From: Providencia alcalifaciens | GTDB taxonomy: Bacteria; Pseudomonadota; Gammaproteobacteria; Enterobacterales; Enterobacteriaceae | Assembly (NCBI GenBank): GCA_025961275.1 | Contig: JAOQNJ010000001.1 | Span: 2,377,353 to 2,441,352 of the forward strand | Length of the DNA: 64,000 nt | Reading direction: 5' to 3' | Part shown: positions 47,426 to 58,380 of the stretch, piece after piece | Position numbering within the stretch: position 1 is the stretch's first letter | Layout: every line of letters starts with the position of its first letter | The notes under the pieces: generated by a model | The model's input: the letters and a program-made list of their open reading frames with translations, nothing else | Told to the model about the DNA's origin: nothing | The model's database searches: none | Made by a program: the position numbers and the translations under genes

Positions 47426-48331
47426 TTATTTAGACCAAAGCCAAGCGGCACCACGAACACCACTTGAATCTCCATGAAGAGCTTTGCGAATTGGCGTATC
47501 ACATTCTCGTCCAAATACCCAATTTCTAACCTGTAAAGGTAATGATTGATACAAACCGTCAACATTACTCATTCCGCCACCTAAAACGATCACATCAGGA
47601 TCTAACATATTGATAGCTTGAGCTAATGCTCTCGCCAGACGAGATTCGTAATGATTCATTGCAGTCAAGGCATGCTCATTACCTAACGGTATAAGCTCAA
47701 TAATTTGAGCACCTGTTTTCGTCTCACCCGAAAGCTTTCTATAATCAGCCATAAAACCAGTACCTGACACAAATAGTTCAGTACAGCCTGTTAGTCCACA
47801 ATAGCAGTGCTCACCATGAAGAAATTGCGCATCTTGCGCGTCTTGCCAAGGCAGTGGATTATGTCCCCACTCCCCCGCAACGCCATTTCCACCTGAGTGT
47901 ACCTGCTCATTAATCGCAATTCCCGCACCGCATCCTGTGCCAATAATCACAGCAAAAACCACTTTCGCGCCTTTACCTGCACCATCAACTGCTTCAGAGA
48001 CCGCAAGACAATTTGCATCGTTAGCGACCTTTACGGGTCTTTCAAGAATCTTAGCTAAATCCGTATCGAAAAATTGGCCATTGAGCCATGTTGAGTTGGC
48101 ATTTTTAACTTTACCTGTAACAGGCGATAATGTTCCGGGAATACCAACACCGACAGTGCCTTTTCTACCTATTGTAAATTCTGCATCGTTAACCAAACTT
48201 GCAATCGCATTCAATGTCGCAACATAGTCACCACGAGGAGTCGCAATACGCTTGCGAAAAAGTGATTCTCCACTCTCATTTAACGCGATAACTTCAATCT
48301 TCGTACCACCGAGGTCAATTCCTATTCTCAT
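47426..48331 (-). CDS. mak: Fructokinase (ROK family)
   Basis: 301 residues beginning [20 protein letters not shown], with phosphate-binding loops, [10 protein letters not shown], the zinc motif ending [11 protein letters not shown] and [12 protein letters not shown]. Very close to E. coli Mak, which phosphorylates fructose to fructose-6-phosphate. It lies next to rdgC as in E. coli, divergently. Confidence 0.95.
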   Translation of the reverse strand: MRIGIDLGGTKIEVIALNESGESLFRKRIATPRGDYVATLNAIASLVNDAEFTIGRKGTVGVGIPGTLSPVTGKVKNANSTWLNGQFFDTDLAKILERPVKVANDANCLAVSEAVDGAGKGAKVVFAVIIGTGCGAGIAINEQVHSGGNGVAGEWGHNPLPWQDAQDAQFLHGEHCYCGLTGCTELFVSGTGFMADYRKLSGETKTGAQIIELIPLGNEHALTAMNHYESRLARALAQAINMLDPDVIVLGGGMSNVDGLYQSLPLQVRNWVFGRECDTPIRKALHGDSSGVRGAAWLWSK

Positions 48332-48526
48332 AACCACACTCTTAATTATTTATTTTCTGTATCATTGCCTGTATACCCTATCTATTTCAAGCAGCTAACC
48401 CTGAAATTGCGCTGTAATTACATAAGAAAATATTCACTAAGGCATTTTTTTTCGCTTAATAATCGACAATTCGTTATCATAGCCATCGGTTAAAACAGGT
48501 AATTAATCAACAAAGGTAGGTTTTTC

Positions 48527-49432
48527 ATGTGGTTCAAGAATATATTGGTCTATCGTCTGAATCGAGATCTGGCTCTAAGTGCCGATGATTTAGAAAAACA
48601 ACTTGCACCTCTCGCCTATCATCCTTGTGGTAGCCAAGATATGATGAAAACTGGCTGGGTTTCTCCGATGAAAGGAGCTGATGCACTCACACATGCAGCG
48701 GGTAACCAAATTCTTATCTGCGCTAAAAAAGAAGAAAAAATGTTGCCTTCTCCTGTGATCAAGCAAGAATTACAGGATAAAATCGAAAAACTAGAAGCTG
48801 ACCAAGGTAGGAAACTAAAAAAAACTGAGAAAGACTCACTCAAAGATGAAGTCGTTCACTCATTATTACCTCGTGCATTCAGTAAATTTAGTAAAACCTA
48901 TATTTGGATTGATACTGTTAATCAACTCGTTATTGTTGATGCAGCCAGTGCCAAACGTGCCGAAGATAATCTTGCATTACTACGTAAAAGTCTCGGGTCA
49001 TTGCCTGTCGTTCCTTTGACATTTAAAGAACCCATTGAGCTGACCTTAACCGAATGGATCCGCTCGGGCTCCCTACCACAGGGCTTCGCTGTTATGGATG
49101 AGGCTGAATTGAAAGCAATTCTAGAAGAAGGCGGTATTATTCGCTGTAAAAAGCAAGCGCTGATCTCAGATGAAATAGCCACCCATATCGAAGCGGGTAA
49201 ATTGGTCACAAAGCTCGCGCTTGATTGGGAAGAACGTATCCAATTTATGTTTTCTGATGATGGCTCATTAAAAAGACTAAAATTCAGTGATGCATTAAAA
49301 GAACAGAACGATGATATCGGTAAAGAAGATTACGCCCAGCGTTTTGATGCCGATTATGCTTTAATGACCGGTGAACTTAGTGCGCTTATCTCCCGCCTTA
49401 TTGATGTCCTTGGCGGTGAAGCAGAACACTAA
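48527..49432 (+). CDS. rdgC: Recombination-associated protein RdgC
   Basis: 301 residues, usual length. It starts [20 protein letters not shown] and includes [15 protein letters not shown] and [19 protein letters not shown]. RdgC is a ring-shaped DNA-binding protein that restrains RecA. AAAGGTAGG precedes the ATG. Confidence 0.95.
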   Translation: MWFKNILVYRLNRDLALSADDLEKQLAPLAYHPCGSQDMMKTGWVSPMKGADALTHAAGNQILICAKKEEKMLPSPVIKQELQDKIEKLEADQGRKLKKTEKDSLKDEVVHSLLPRAFSKFSKTYIWIDTVNQLVIVDAASAKRAEDNLALLRKSLGSLPVVPLTFKEPIELTLTEWIRSGSLPQGFAVMDEAELKAILEEGGIIRCKKQALISDEIATHIEAGKLVTKLALDWEERIQFMFSDDGSLKRLKFSDALKEQNDDIGKEDYAQRFDADYALMTGELSALISRLIDVLGGEAEH

Positions 49433-49623
49433 TCAATTACCTACCTCTTAAGATGGCAGCGTATATTACAATGTGTTGCCATTACTTTTTAGACCCCGCT
49501 TGCATTGCCATCATGAAGTCATTGACTGACTATCTAATCTCTGATGAATTGAGTTACATCTTGATTACAAGATAGTAGCAACTTTCATTTATTAAATATA
49601 AATAAAGAATTAAATAATGCCAT

Positions 49624-49748
49624 CTATGGCCAAAATAATTCGAGTTACATATCGGCAGCAAGCGAAGACAGTCGGGAATATGGATAACTACGTGACTCAG
49701 GTAGCTGAGTGCAGCCAACAGCCATACAACTTGAAGAATAACGAGTAG
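49624..49748. repeat. ERIC-like intergenic repeat (copy 4)
   Basis: Outer arms CAAAATAATTCGAGTTACAT and CATACAACTTGAAGAATAA, a centre GGATAACTACGTGACTCAGG and an internal loop CAGCCAACAGCC that resembles ERIC. About 125 bp, between rdgC and the acetyltransferase. Confidence 0.65.
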
Positions 49749-49774
49749 AGTAAATTTTAATCATAGGAACTATC

Positions 49775-50284
49775 ATGAAAGAGCTCATCGAACCCGAAGT
49801 TGATGAACATTCACTTGTTACACTACAAAAAATTACCGCAGATAACTTCTCTGAAATTTGTTTGCTAAGTCATACGCTCAGTGAAGCCCAGCGCAGCATG
49901 GTCGCAGATAATGCCTATTCTATTGTCGAGGCTCAATTCTCTGATTGTGCGTGGTATCGAGGCATTTATGCCGATGATGTTCCGGTTGGTTTTATCATGC
50001 TTCATTCTGGATTAGATGATGATGAACTTGAATATGCAGGGATTATGTTATGGCGCTTTATGATAGCCGAGCCATACCAAAAGCTCGGATTTGGCCGTGA
50101 AGCTTTAATTCAAGTGATCCGTTACCTTAAAAAGAAAGGTTATCCACGCCTTTATAATAGTTGCGGTGAAGGGGAAGAAAGCCCTTTTGAGTTTTACCAA
50201 AAACTCGGGTTTATCCCAACGGGTGCCTATGTAGATGATGAGTGCGAACTGGTTCTTGATTTAACCCATTGGGAAGATGAATAA
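49775..50284 (+). CDS. GNAT-family acetyltransferase
   Basis: 169 residues with the acetyl-CoA motif: RFMIAEPYQKLGFGREALIQ (Q/R-x-x-G-x-G/A type with KLGFGR), then the beta-4/beta-5 region LYNSCGEGEESPFEFYQKLGF. The N-terminal 60 residues are acidic. Resembles BltD/PaiA-type spermidine acetyltransferases in overall pattern, but the substrate is not determinable. TAGGAAC precedes the ATG. A hairpin TAGGCGG/CCGCCTA follows at 50289-50320. Confidence 0.85.
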   Translation: MKELIEPEVDEHSLVTLQKITADNFSEICLLSHTLSEAQRSMVADNAYSIVEAQFSDCAWYRGIYADDVPVGFIMLHSGLDDDELEYAGIMLWRFMIAEPYQKLGFGREALIQVIRYLKKKGYPRLYNSCGEGEESPFEFYQKLGFIPTGAYVDDECELVLDLTHWEDE

Positions 50285-50320
50285 ATACTAGGCGGGTAGT
50301 ATTACGATTTTATCCGCCTA

Positions 50321-51013
50321 TATTTGCTATTACTTCAAATTATGAAGTTGTTGACTACATTCAACAAATTGAATCATAGAGTTTATCGATACTCCCTACC
50401 TTCCTTCTCTTTTACCTACCTGCAAGTCGAATTATTAGAATTAAATAACGAATAAGTATTTTAGCTATTGATATATAAATAATATATTTATATTTCCAGA
50501 TTTTAAATCAGCTTATTGAATACCTGCATTTACTGACCATCCACTATCTGCGCTCCTACAAGTTGATAACCATTAAACCACTCATAGCGACCTGTAGCGG
50601 TTACTTTATTTTTTCTGGTAGGTCATTAGCTCAAGCACGTTAATATTGAATGCCTCTAGCTTTTATGGGTATGAGCTACATTTATCACTCTCAGCCTGAA
50701 TAGTCATTGTAGCCATAACTTTACCTGTTGCTATTTTAACTTGCTCAGGGAGCTTTTATTACCGTTACTGATGTGGTGATCCTGATTGATTTTCTTTTCG
50801 CATTTAAGTTTAAGGTTTATTCACCTTGATATAATTATAATGCCCATATTGAGTTTTGTTTTGTAGCACGTTAATGAAATATAGAATTAGTACCTTTTTA
50901 AATTTATTTCTTGTTATTTTTTAATAGACTCATCAATGTAACATAATGAAGTTTAAATAAAATACACAAAAAAGATTAATGTAAACATCAGCATTTACTG
51001 ATAGGAATATGTA
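50321..51013. other. Intergenic, no gene seen
   Basis: About 690 bp, AT-rich, without frames that look coding. The stretch 50334-50392 has weak similarity to half of an ERIC-like repeat. Confidence 0.45.
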
Positions 51014-51907
51014 ATGAAACCATTATATTCAAAGCCATTATTTTTGCTTTATACAATTTATGTATGCAATTCTTACAGTAATGAAAACCTAAATGCCGGA
51101 TATGTAAAATTACTAGCCACCTCATTAACAGATGATATTAGTGCTTCAAAACTTAATGTTGATGGATTAAACTACGAGAAATACTCTTTACCATATCAAT
51201 TAAAAAACCTTTACGTAATAGATGATTATATATTTTCTATACAGTTAAAAGGTAATTATCTTAAAGTTAAATCTTCGCCAGTTAATATTGATTCTGTAGG
51301 TAATCTACGCGCCCGTTGGGATATTTTTAGTACCTCAATTTCACCAAAGATTACCTACCAAATAAATGAAAGGCTTAGCCTAGAAAACGAACTAGAATTT
51401 GGTTATGCAAATATGAATAATAAATCTTCATTCCAAGGCAGCCAGGAAATGAAAAAGGCATTGCGTGATGAGAGGTTGTTAGACTGGAATGTAAGCTCAT
51501 TTCACATAACACCTAAAATAGAACTAAAAAATACAAATAAATTAGACAATAATGAGGAAATAAATATATATGGACAAGTGTCGTATATGTTTGCTAATGG
51601 CTTTAGAAATGAAAAAAAACTAAACGTCAATAGTAATACAGGGACATGGTCGGTTGGAGGTGAATACATTATGACTGACCTAATCAGCTTAAACGGAATA
51701 AATTTCAATCTAATTTTATCTAATCACATTGGTGGATTCTATGGAAACGGCTATAGATATTTGTCATTTGGCTTTATTAATAACACCTCGTTAGCATTAG
51801 AAACCCCCATTAATATTTATGATAATGAGGTAAAAGTACGAACTGGGATTGGCTATCTATCAAGCGATAATGCTCATGGCATAGCCTTAATACTAGGGAT
51901 TAGATAA
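51014..51907 (+). CDS. Predicted outer-membrane beta-barrel protein (297 aa), orphan
   Basis: A signal-like N terminus (KPLFLLYTIYVCNSYS) is followed by alternating beta strands rich in aromatic and polar residues (FSIQLKGNYLKVKSS, SISPKITYQINERLSLENEL, EINIYGQVSYMFANGF), and the C terminus GIALILGIR fits a final strand, though it ends in Arg rather than Phe. It may be of the solitary autotransporter-barrel kind (PF11557-like), but I am not sure. Very AT-rich compared with the core genes and without partners, so acquired DNA is likely. Confidence 0.65.
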   Translation: MKPLYSKPLFLLYTIYVCNSYSNENLNAGYVKLLATSLTDDISASKLNVDGLNYEKYSLPYQLKNLYVIDDYIFSIQLKGNYLKVKSSPVNIDSVGNLRARWDIFSTSISPKITYQINERLSLENELEFGYANMNNKSSFQGSQEMKKALRDERLLDWNVSSFHITPKIELKNTNKLDNNEEINIYGQVSYMFANGFRNEKKLNVNSNTGTWSVGGEYIMTDLISLNGINFNLILSNHIGGFYGNGYRYLSFGFINNTSLALETPINIYDNEVKVRTGIGYLSSDNAHGIALILGIR

Positions 51908-52198
51908 GCTCCATTTCATAAATATGACTTAAATCAACACACATTATACTCTTGATGTTCATTTACTCATAATGATACGGGATAATCCCATACGTAGCCA
52001 TAACACATTGATTATAATTGATTTTATCTAAAAACAAGAATAGTGGTAATTGATCATCGTATCGGTGACCAATGGCATATAGCTAACGTTTAATTTGGTT
52101 CCCTCATTGATGAAGGTAGCACAATGTATGCAATTGTTTTTATAGGTAACGCATATTTTCGTCACGGTAACTTATTAATTAAAAAAGAAGGTACTTTA

Positions 52199-52348
52199 AT
52201 GGACAAAAATATCATCAAAGCACTCGCTTCAGAGTTGGCTAAAAAGATTAAAAATGAGAAGGATCTCAATCAGTTTTCATCTCTTCTGAAAAATTCACCA
52301 TCGAATGTCGAGCTTTATGAACATCTGAGACATGATAAATATTATTAA
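52199..52348 (+). pseudogene. IS256-family transposase, N-terminal remnant
   Basis: MDKNIIKALASELAKKIKNE, then KDLNQFSSLLKN, and VELYEHLRHDKYY at the end resemble the first ~50 residues of IS256-type transposases (ALANELAKxLKxPEDLxQFxxxLKK ... HLGYDKH), compressed by a deletion and stopped early. The catalytic DDE part is absent. GGGGGACTTACACAAAATTA at 52708-52727 may be the other end of the element. Confidence 0.65.
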
Positions 52349-53787
52349 ACACGTTATGACTTCCGTATTATTCATAAGTTTTCTCTTATCGTAAAATATT
52401 ATCTTAATAACAAATAATCATTAAATATACTAGCTAGTGATTTGTTTTACTCCCTTTTAATAAAATCTTTATTTCTATGATTACATTTTATGATGATAGT
52501 ATTACGGTTCCCACATATTAATTAACAGTGGTGCTGAAAAAATACTAATTTTATCAAAGTACTAATCAGAAGTTTTGATAGAATCATAAAATTCATTTTG
52601 TGGGATTGTCCTATGCTATACAAAATTGGCGTTCAGAAATGAACTGGCTTATGACCCATTTTGATGGTCAGATCAATGGCCTCCTGTAAATAATACATGG
52701 GGGACTTACACAAAATTATCTGCAGGCTCACTACTATTACAGTATTGCCAGTGTAAGCCTAAAGTGACGGCCTCGACAAAATCAATAAGTTAGTCGCAAC
52801 CAGTCCCCCTGCTCTTTCCTGCTATCAGGACTCTTGTAAAAAAAGCTTCCTGAGTACTTCACTTGCAGGAAACGTATAACCCGTTCTCTTATTAAATCGC
52901 CTTTCTAACTCATCAGCGGTTCCTTCGGGTTTTTCACCATTTAGTTGGTCATGATAGCCCTAATCACCAAGGTATCGAAGCTTTCATCCGTGATGTTGTG
53001 TTTCTTCATCATGCCCTTAATCTCCTTAATGCCGCTTTTAGTGCCCATCGCCTTTTACCCAGTTAACGCACCGCGGATCCCCATCGTCATACATTTCAGT
53101 AAATGAACACAATGCAAGGCTGATACTTGTACATGATTACATTTTATCATTCGCTGGTCGCTTACCCGCTCAGGCGGTGACAGCATGAGTGCAGACATCT
53201 CTATTCATCAAGCCGCTGAAAAGGCGCATCAGGTTGAGTTAATTAACCTACTAATTGAATCGCATCCTTCCCGTTCCATTTAACTGTTAGGCGGTTAAAG
53301 CTTTCTAGAACATTAACTAACCTGTTATTCGATGTTTTTAAGAAAACCCCTTCCATACTGGTAAATTCCCTAGGTGTTCAGCCTTGTCTATCATCAAATA
53401 GATACATAACATCTAATGCCTCAGAACCAATCATAGGTAGGCCATAAACTCCATGTCTCAATTTAAATACTGCCCCACACCTAACTATTTCCTCATACTC
53501 ACTATCTAACTCAACATTAGTGAAATATTTTTTTGCTAGGAGTAATTCTACAGTTGCCCCATTATCATCTCAGTGAATAATATAATCACCTCGCTCTTTC
53601 CGTCACATAGTGGTCTTTATTTCAGCATTAATAGCAATTATTGATTTTTTTATTAGCATATTTAGGTACAAGCAAAACGTGAGTCACTGTGAAACGCCTT
53701 GATGTACCTAGATTGACAATTGCTTTATATTTCAGTGCAATGAATCAATAACATGATTAGCTCTGACATACATAGAAAAGCCGTTAG
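52349..53787. other. Decayed accessory region with gene fragments
   Basis: No intact gene. On the minus strand, fragments read like former proteins: one with SGIKEIKGMMKKHNITDESF (near 53030) followed after a stop by PADELERRFNKRTGYTFPAS (near 52890), and one with TVELLLAKKYFTNVELDSEY and GVYGLPMIGSEALDVMYLFD (53555-53385). On the plus strand a 32-codon frame with DISIHQAAEKAHQVELINLL lies at 53186-53284. I cannot name the source families. GC is higher than in neighbouring spacers. Confidence 0.5.
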
Positions 53788-54027
53788 TCATTTTTGAATT
53801 AGATAACGGATGGTTGGGCCATCTTGTTGGATATCCAATACCGTATAACCGTAATTTTTAGCATCCAAAGGTATATTATTGATTGATTGTGGGCAGTCAC
53901 TAACCACTTCCAATATCTCGCCTTTTTTTAATGATGGCATCGCTTCCAATGTGGCTACTGCTGGATAAGGGCAAGGTTCGCCCACCATATCCAAACGATA
54001 ATCAGGAATTATTTCTTTGTGACTCAT
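53788..54027 (-). CDS. yedF: YedF, TusA/SirA-like protein
   Basis: 79 residues. The CPxP motif is in LDMVGEPCPYPAVATLE, and the rest (VVSDCPQSINNIPLDAKNYG) is nearly identical to E. coli YedF. A small protein proposed to handle sulfur or selenium with the YedE transporter. It overlaps the yedE stop by 4 bp (ATGA). Confidence 0.95.
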   Translation of the reverse strand: MSHKEIIPDYRLDMVGEPCPYPAVATLEAMPSLKKGEILEVVSDCPQSINNIPLDAKNYGYTVLDIQQDGPTIRYLIQK

Positions 54028-55238
54028 ATAGCCTCCGGCGATGTGCTAGCCTGTTTTTGAGCTCGTTTACGGAAAAAATATTTTTCCCACACTAACATCA
54101 ATATAAATGCCAGCGCTAATAGCAAATAAGTAACCGCTAAGCCCCCTTTCGGACCAAACGTTTCTAACAAATTTACTTTATCAAAATCTGTTGCCAGCCA
54201 AGGTGCTAAGTCATCCCAATAATACGCAAGGATAGTCGCACCAATTATATTACCAAATCCGACCCACCAATAATGAACTTGCCCTTCAACCGCCCGGTAC
54301 ATCCAGCCAGTTTCACAGCCACCAGCCAGTACAATACCAAATCCAAACAATAAGCCGCCAATAACAGCGTTTGGACCAGCCCATAAAATTTTGGGTGTCG
54401 CACCTAACTGAACATAACTAAAAATCCCAATAGCACTCACCGCCATACCTATGATAATGGCTTTAGCCATGTGAGTTCTTCCGGTGATCCATAAGTCACG
54501 AAACGCAGAAGTGAAACAGATTTGAGCCCGTTCGATCAGTAAACCGAAGCCAATCCCACACAATATCGCAATGCCTAATACTGGCGAATCCCATAAGGTA
54601 TAAAAACCCCATGCAATGGCAAGACAAAAAATGAGCATACCCAATTTAAAACGTTTTTTCGCAGCATCTAACCTTTGTGTTAAAGGCGAAGCCGCTGATA
54701 CTTTTTGTAATTTAATTGGAATTCGAAACATGGGCATCAGGGTAAATTTAGCACCAAAATATGACCCAGCCGCCGTTGCGATGGCGAAGTACCATGCATG
54801 AAGAGAAAATTGCGGGATCCCTGTAAAAAATGCGGCTAAGTTACAGCCCATCGCTAAACGTGCACCAAATCCTGCAATAATTCCGCCAATGATGGCTTGA
54901 AAAATACGAATTCGATGTTGAGGCATGCGTAATTTTACATTGTTTGCCCATAATGCTGCCGCAAAACATCCAGCAAACATACCGATGATCATGACACCAT
55001 CAATTCTATCAAGTGGGCTACCTTCAAAACCAATTACTTTAAAATATCCCCATTTTTCCGGTTCAGCACCGAATAACTGGAGAATATGTCCCCCCCAACG
55101 AGTAAATTCGCCTGTCACGGCCCAAAATGTGCCCGTTAAACCAAAGTAGTATGTCGACAAGACGCCTGCAGCAATCACTGCAGGTAGAGGCTTCCAAAAG
55201 CGGATGAGATAGTGAGATTTAAACTCAGACCAAGTCAT
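54024..55238 (-). CDS. yedE: YedE inner-membrane transporter (YeeE/YedE family)
   Basis: 404 residues, about ten membrane segments, with the family motifs GARLAMGCNLAAFFTGIPQF, LIERAQICFTSAFRDLWITG and GIVLAGGCETGWMYRAVEGQ; the conserved cysteines are those that relay thiosulfate in related YeeE. Proposed to import a sulfur or selenium compound for selenium metabolism. Forms an operon with yedF. Confidence 0.95.
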   Translation of the reverse strand: MTWSEFKSHYLIRFWKPLPAVIAAGVLSTYYFGLTGTFWAVTGEFTRWGGHILQLFGAEPEKWGYFKVIGFEGSPLDRIDGVMIIGMFAGCFAAALWANNVKLRMPQHRIRIFQAIIGGIIAGFGARLAMGCNLAAFFTGIPQFSLHAWYFAIATAAGSYFGAKFTLMPMFRIPIKLQKVSAASPLTQRLDAAKKRFKLGMLIFCLAIAWGFYTLWDSPVLGIAILCGIGFGLLIERAQICFTSAFRDLWITGRTHMAKAIIIGMAVSAIGIFSYVQLGATPKILWAGPNAVIGGLLFGFGIVLAGGCETGWMYRAVEGQVHYWWVGFGNIIGATILAYYWDDLAPWLATDFDKVNLLETFGPKGGLAVTYLLLALAFILMLVWEKYFFRKRAQKQASTSPEAI

Positions 55239-55620
55239 TTATAACGTCCAATTCATTCGCGCCAGTACCTGGCAGGGAATTCCGCCGTTGTATTCAATTC
55301 CCCACAGCAGATAGGGGCAATATCATACTCTGATAATTTATTTCGTGAAGTCACAAAACGCAAAAAATGCTAATACATTGTTTTAATTTAATATTTGTAG
55401 AAAAATTTGATAATTAAATAATACAATGCACGTTATATATAGGCATCAACTGTTATTATTCCAATAAAATAGACCCGACAACTTAGATAGATGATGTGAT
55501 ACTAGTTTCTTAGTAATTCTCTATATTTACATACATAAATGCAGCTATACCTATGACATGCATATAGCCTCACAATAGAAAATATGAGTTCGCGAGTGAT
55601 TTTGAAGGTGAATTTTAGAC
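55239..55620. other. Intergenic upstream of yedE
   Basis: AT-rich spacer holding the yedEF promoter; no gene seen. Confidence 0.45.
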
Positions 55621-55649
55621 AAAAAAAAGCGTTATCGGAGATAACGCAT
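55621..55649 (-). terminator. Orphan terminator; possible end of a small RNA
   Basis: On the minus strand GCGTTATC, loop TCC, GATAACGC is followed by eight T. No gene on that strand lies upstream for over 1.1 kb, so an sRNA starting at roughly 55700-55850 is possible. On the other strand a 12-codon frame MKLPYYGLACYV (55687-55725) has AGAGGA upstream. Confidence 0.55.
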
Positions 55650-56775
55650 CAATGTGTAGTCTTATTTTATCTATAGAGGAATATATATGAAATTACCGTA
55701 TTACGGCCTTGCTTGCTATGTGTAGCCTGAAGTCAGCCCATTTTGACGACAGTAATAACACTTATTTACTTAAATGACTTAACATCTCAATATTATTTAT
55801 TTCTCTTTAATGGGAGGAATAAAAAATAAGTATTTTGATATGTAAAAAATATTTAAAAGTATTTCTAAATGTTATTGATTGCATTGTAACCCAACATAAA
55901 TGCTAAGCAAGTATTTTTTTCATTTAACGAACAAATCCAAGTTAAAACAAAAAAATCAATACATTCAAAAACTTAAGATAGTTTCATTGTTTTTTTTAAA
56001 GATAATCATATATTCATACAATTAATTTACATATATATCCATAACCTGAAAATGTTACAAAGTAAATAAAAATAATAAACTCTACTTATATAGGAATAGA
56101 TTAATACAGAATTATTAAGTTTATTTATTCATATCAACAAAAAGAGTAAATATTAATCTAATTTACTTTATTATTTATTCCCCTCAATAATACACTTACT
56201 AAAAATAAGGTTTAAATCCGTCACACAATAATAGAAGCGTTTTTTTATTGATTTAAAAACAAATAATTACAGTTTTAAAACAATAATTACCCAGTATAAC
56301 GACTCAAAAAATAAGTATAAGTACTTAATATTGGCGAATATATAATAATCCCATAATGAGAAAATGGTTTATATTTTATTATCACTTACTTGTTACCAAA
56401 GCTCACAACAGAAAAATATTTAGCTAAATAACTCTGCGTAATTCAAATTACAAGCAATAAAAATATATGTATCAATTCAAAAATTTAATGATTCCCTATA
56501 TAATATAAGCGTTTTTTCATATATCTCATAATAAAGATAAGTTGGCGTCAAAGCATCCCCCATGCCTTAAAGGCATAGGCTCCAGCCTCACTTAGTGAGT
56601 GAGCTATTTTAGTTCTTTATTATCTTAAAACTCTGTAATGCTCTATTGATTTGAATTGTAGCCAGCTGATAAGCAACGTAATGCTTATAAAAATAAGATC
56701 GAATAAGTGAATAGCTGAACTATCAATTCTTACCTACATATGCCGCCAGCGGTAATTGAAATATGATAGGCATAA
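55650..56775. other. Long AT-rich spacer, no gene seen
   Basis: About 1.1 kb of very AT-rich sequence. Only 56550-56600 stands out: CCCCCATGCCTTAAAGGCAT and a second small hairpin, like the subterminal hairpins of IS200/IS605 elements, but no transposase is present. Confidence 0.5.
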
Positions 56776-56825
56776 AAAACGCGCCTTATAACTTTGCCTA
56801 ACAGGCTAGATTATAAGGCGCGTTT
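56776..56825 (-). terminator. Terminator of exbBD
   Basis: AACGCGCCTTATAA and TTATAAGGCGCGTT form a 14-bp stem around an inner hairpin (GCCTAACAGGC), followed on the minus strand by TTTTTT. Confidence 0.85.
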
Positions 56826-56843
56826 GAAAACCACATACCCTAA

Positions 56844-57269
56844 TTATTTAGGTGCGGCAGCTTCCATGCCAACTAAACCAACTTTAAGATACCCTGATTG
56901 CCGCAACGCATTCATTACGTCCATCATAGTTTCATAATCAACACTTTTATCTGCTTGGAAGAAAATGGTTGTTTCTTTGTTGGTATTTGTTGCAATATCC
57001 AGTGATGCCGCTAATTGCTCTTTTGTAACGGCTTGGTCACCAATAAATAATTGGCTGTCGGCTTTTACTGTGAGAAACACAGGTTTCTCTGGGCGCGGCT
57101 GCGGCTTCGCTGTCGAAGCGGGCAAATCAACTTTGATATCGACAGTTGCCAATGGCGCAGCAACCATAAAGATAATCAATAAAACCAACATAACATCAAT
57201 AAAAGGTGTTACGTTAATCTCATGCATTTCACCGCTATCATTTTGTTCGTCACCTAAACGCATTGCCAT
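56844..57269 (-). CDS. exbD: TonB-system protein ExbD
   Basis: 141 residues. Short cytoplasmic N terminus, one membrane helix with the essential Asp (INVTPFIDVMLVLLIIFMV), then a periplasmic domain. With ExbB it couples the proton gradient to TonB. It lies 5 bp after exbB. Confidence 0.96.
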   Translation of the reverse strand: MAMRLGDEQNDSGEMHEINVTPFIDVMLVLLIIFMVAAPLATVDIKVDLPASTAKPQPRPEKPVFLTVKADSQLFIGDQAVTKEQLAASLDIATNTNKETTIFFQADKSVDYETMMDVMNALRQSGYLKVGLVGMEAAAPK

Positions 57270-57274
57270 AATCG

Positions 57275-58228
57275 TTACCTTGCTTTGCTATTTGCCAGAT
57301 CCAGATCACGACCTAATAATAGAGCCGCCTGAGCTGCAATGTCGCCAACTTGACCACGATAGTTGTTTATCATTCTGGCAAAAATGTTGTAAATAACAAC
57401 AGCAGGAATTGCTGCAACCAAACCAATCCCTGTTGCTAACAGTGCTTCGGCAATACCCGGAGCAACAACAGCTAAGTTAGTTGTTTGTGAATGAGCGATA
57501 CCAATGAAGCTATTCATGATCCCCCAAACGGTACCAAACAACCCGACAAATGGAGAAATAGCACCAATCGTCGCTAAATAACCATTACCACGCCCCATAT
57601 AGCGGCTAATTGAAGCAACTGCGCGCTCGAGGCGGAAACCGGTACGCTCTTTAGTTCCTGATAAATCAGTACTTTGTGCTGATAATTCTCTTTCTACTAC
57701 TGCTTCATTAAGCAACAAACGGCTTACACTGTTGGCTTTAAAGCCTTTAGCAATGCCTACCGCCTCATCGAGAGACTTAACATCGGCTAAGTCTTTGGCT
57801 TCGCCTTTTAAGCGACGACGAGCAACCAAAAGTTCTAAACCTTTAGAGAAGAATAGAGCCCAGGTAATAATTGACGCGACTACTAGCCCGACCATGACAA
57901 TTTTGACAACGCTATCCGCATTTTGGTACATACCCCAAACGGATAAATCTTGATCGAAACCACCTTGGTTCTCAGTTGCAATCTCTATGCTTTCACTCAC
58001 AACAGATGTTGTTGTTCCGTTCTCAGCTGCAGTTTGATTTTGATCTGCAGGGGCTATTGAAGCAGGAGTATTACCTGTAGCCGCAGTTTCTGCTGGATTG
58101 GTATTTTCAGGTGCCGTTGTGGCAGGTGTTGCTTGGGCAGTAGTTGGTGTTGTTGCTGGGGTGGTGTCAGCATTAGCTGTTCCCATCAGGCCTATTGCCA
58201 ATAGAATAGAAGCTGTTAGTTTACGCAT
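57275..58228 (-). CDS. exbB: TonB-system protein ExbB with extended periplasmic N terminus
   Basis: 317 residues against about 244 in E. coli. The extra N-terminal part is a signal-like helix (MRKLTASILLAIGLMGTANA) and about 70 residues rich in Thr, Pro, Ala. The core has the usual three helices with GRGNGYLATIGAISPFVGLF and ATGIGLVAAIPAVVIYN. Similar extensions are known in ExbB of some other genera. A Fur box lies 150 bp upstream, so iron control is likely. Confidence 0.95.
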   Translation of the reverse strand: MRKLTASILLAIGLMGTANADTTPATTPTTAQATPATTAPENTNPAETAATGNTPASIAPADQNQTAAENGTTTSVVSESIEIATENQGGFDQDLSVWGMYQNADSVVKIVMVGLVVASIITWALFFSKGLELLVARRRLKGEAKDLADVKSLDEAVGIAKGFKANSVSRLLLNEAVVERELSAQSTDLSGTKERTGFRLERAVASISRYMGRGNGYLATIGAISPFVGLFGTVWGIMNSFIGIAHSQTTNLAVVAPGIAEALLATGIGLVAAIPAVVIYNIFARMINNYRGQVGDIAAQAALLLGRDLDLANSKAR

Positions 58229-58380
58229 CAGTTGGCCTTATACTCTCTTTTTCTGTGTTCTATTAATAAATTTGTGCCGATGATTTTCATGCTCACCGAC
58301 TGACCCATAAAGCGAAATAGACTCGCCCAAATCATCTCTTTTTATAAAAGACGGTGCAGATAATATCAAACGCTGCACGA

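Noticed and set aside
56550-56600. IS200/IS605 element end (CCCCATGCCTT/AAGGCAT hairpin).
   Set aside because: Only a short hairpin remains, with no transposase or tnpB and no second end; too little to annotate.
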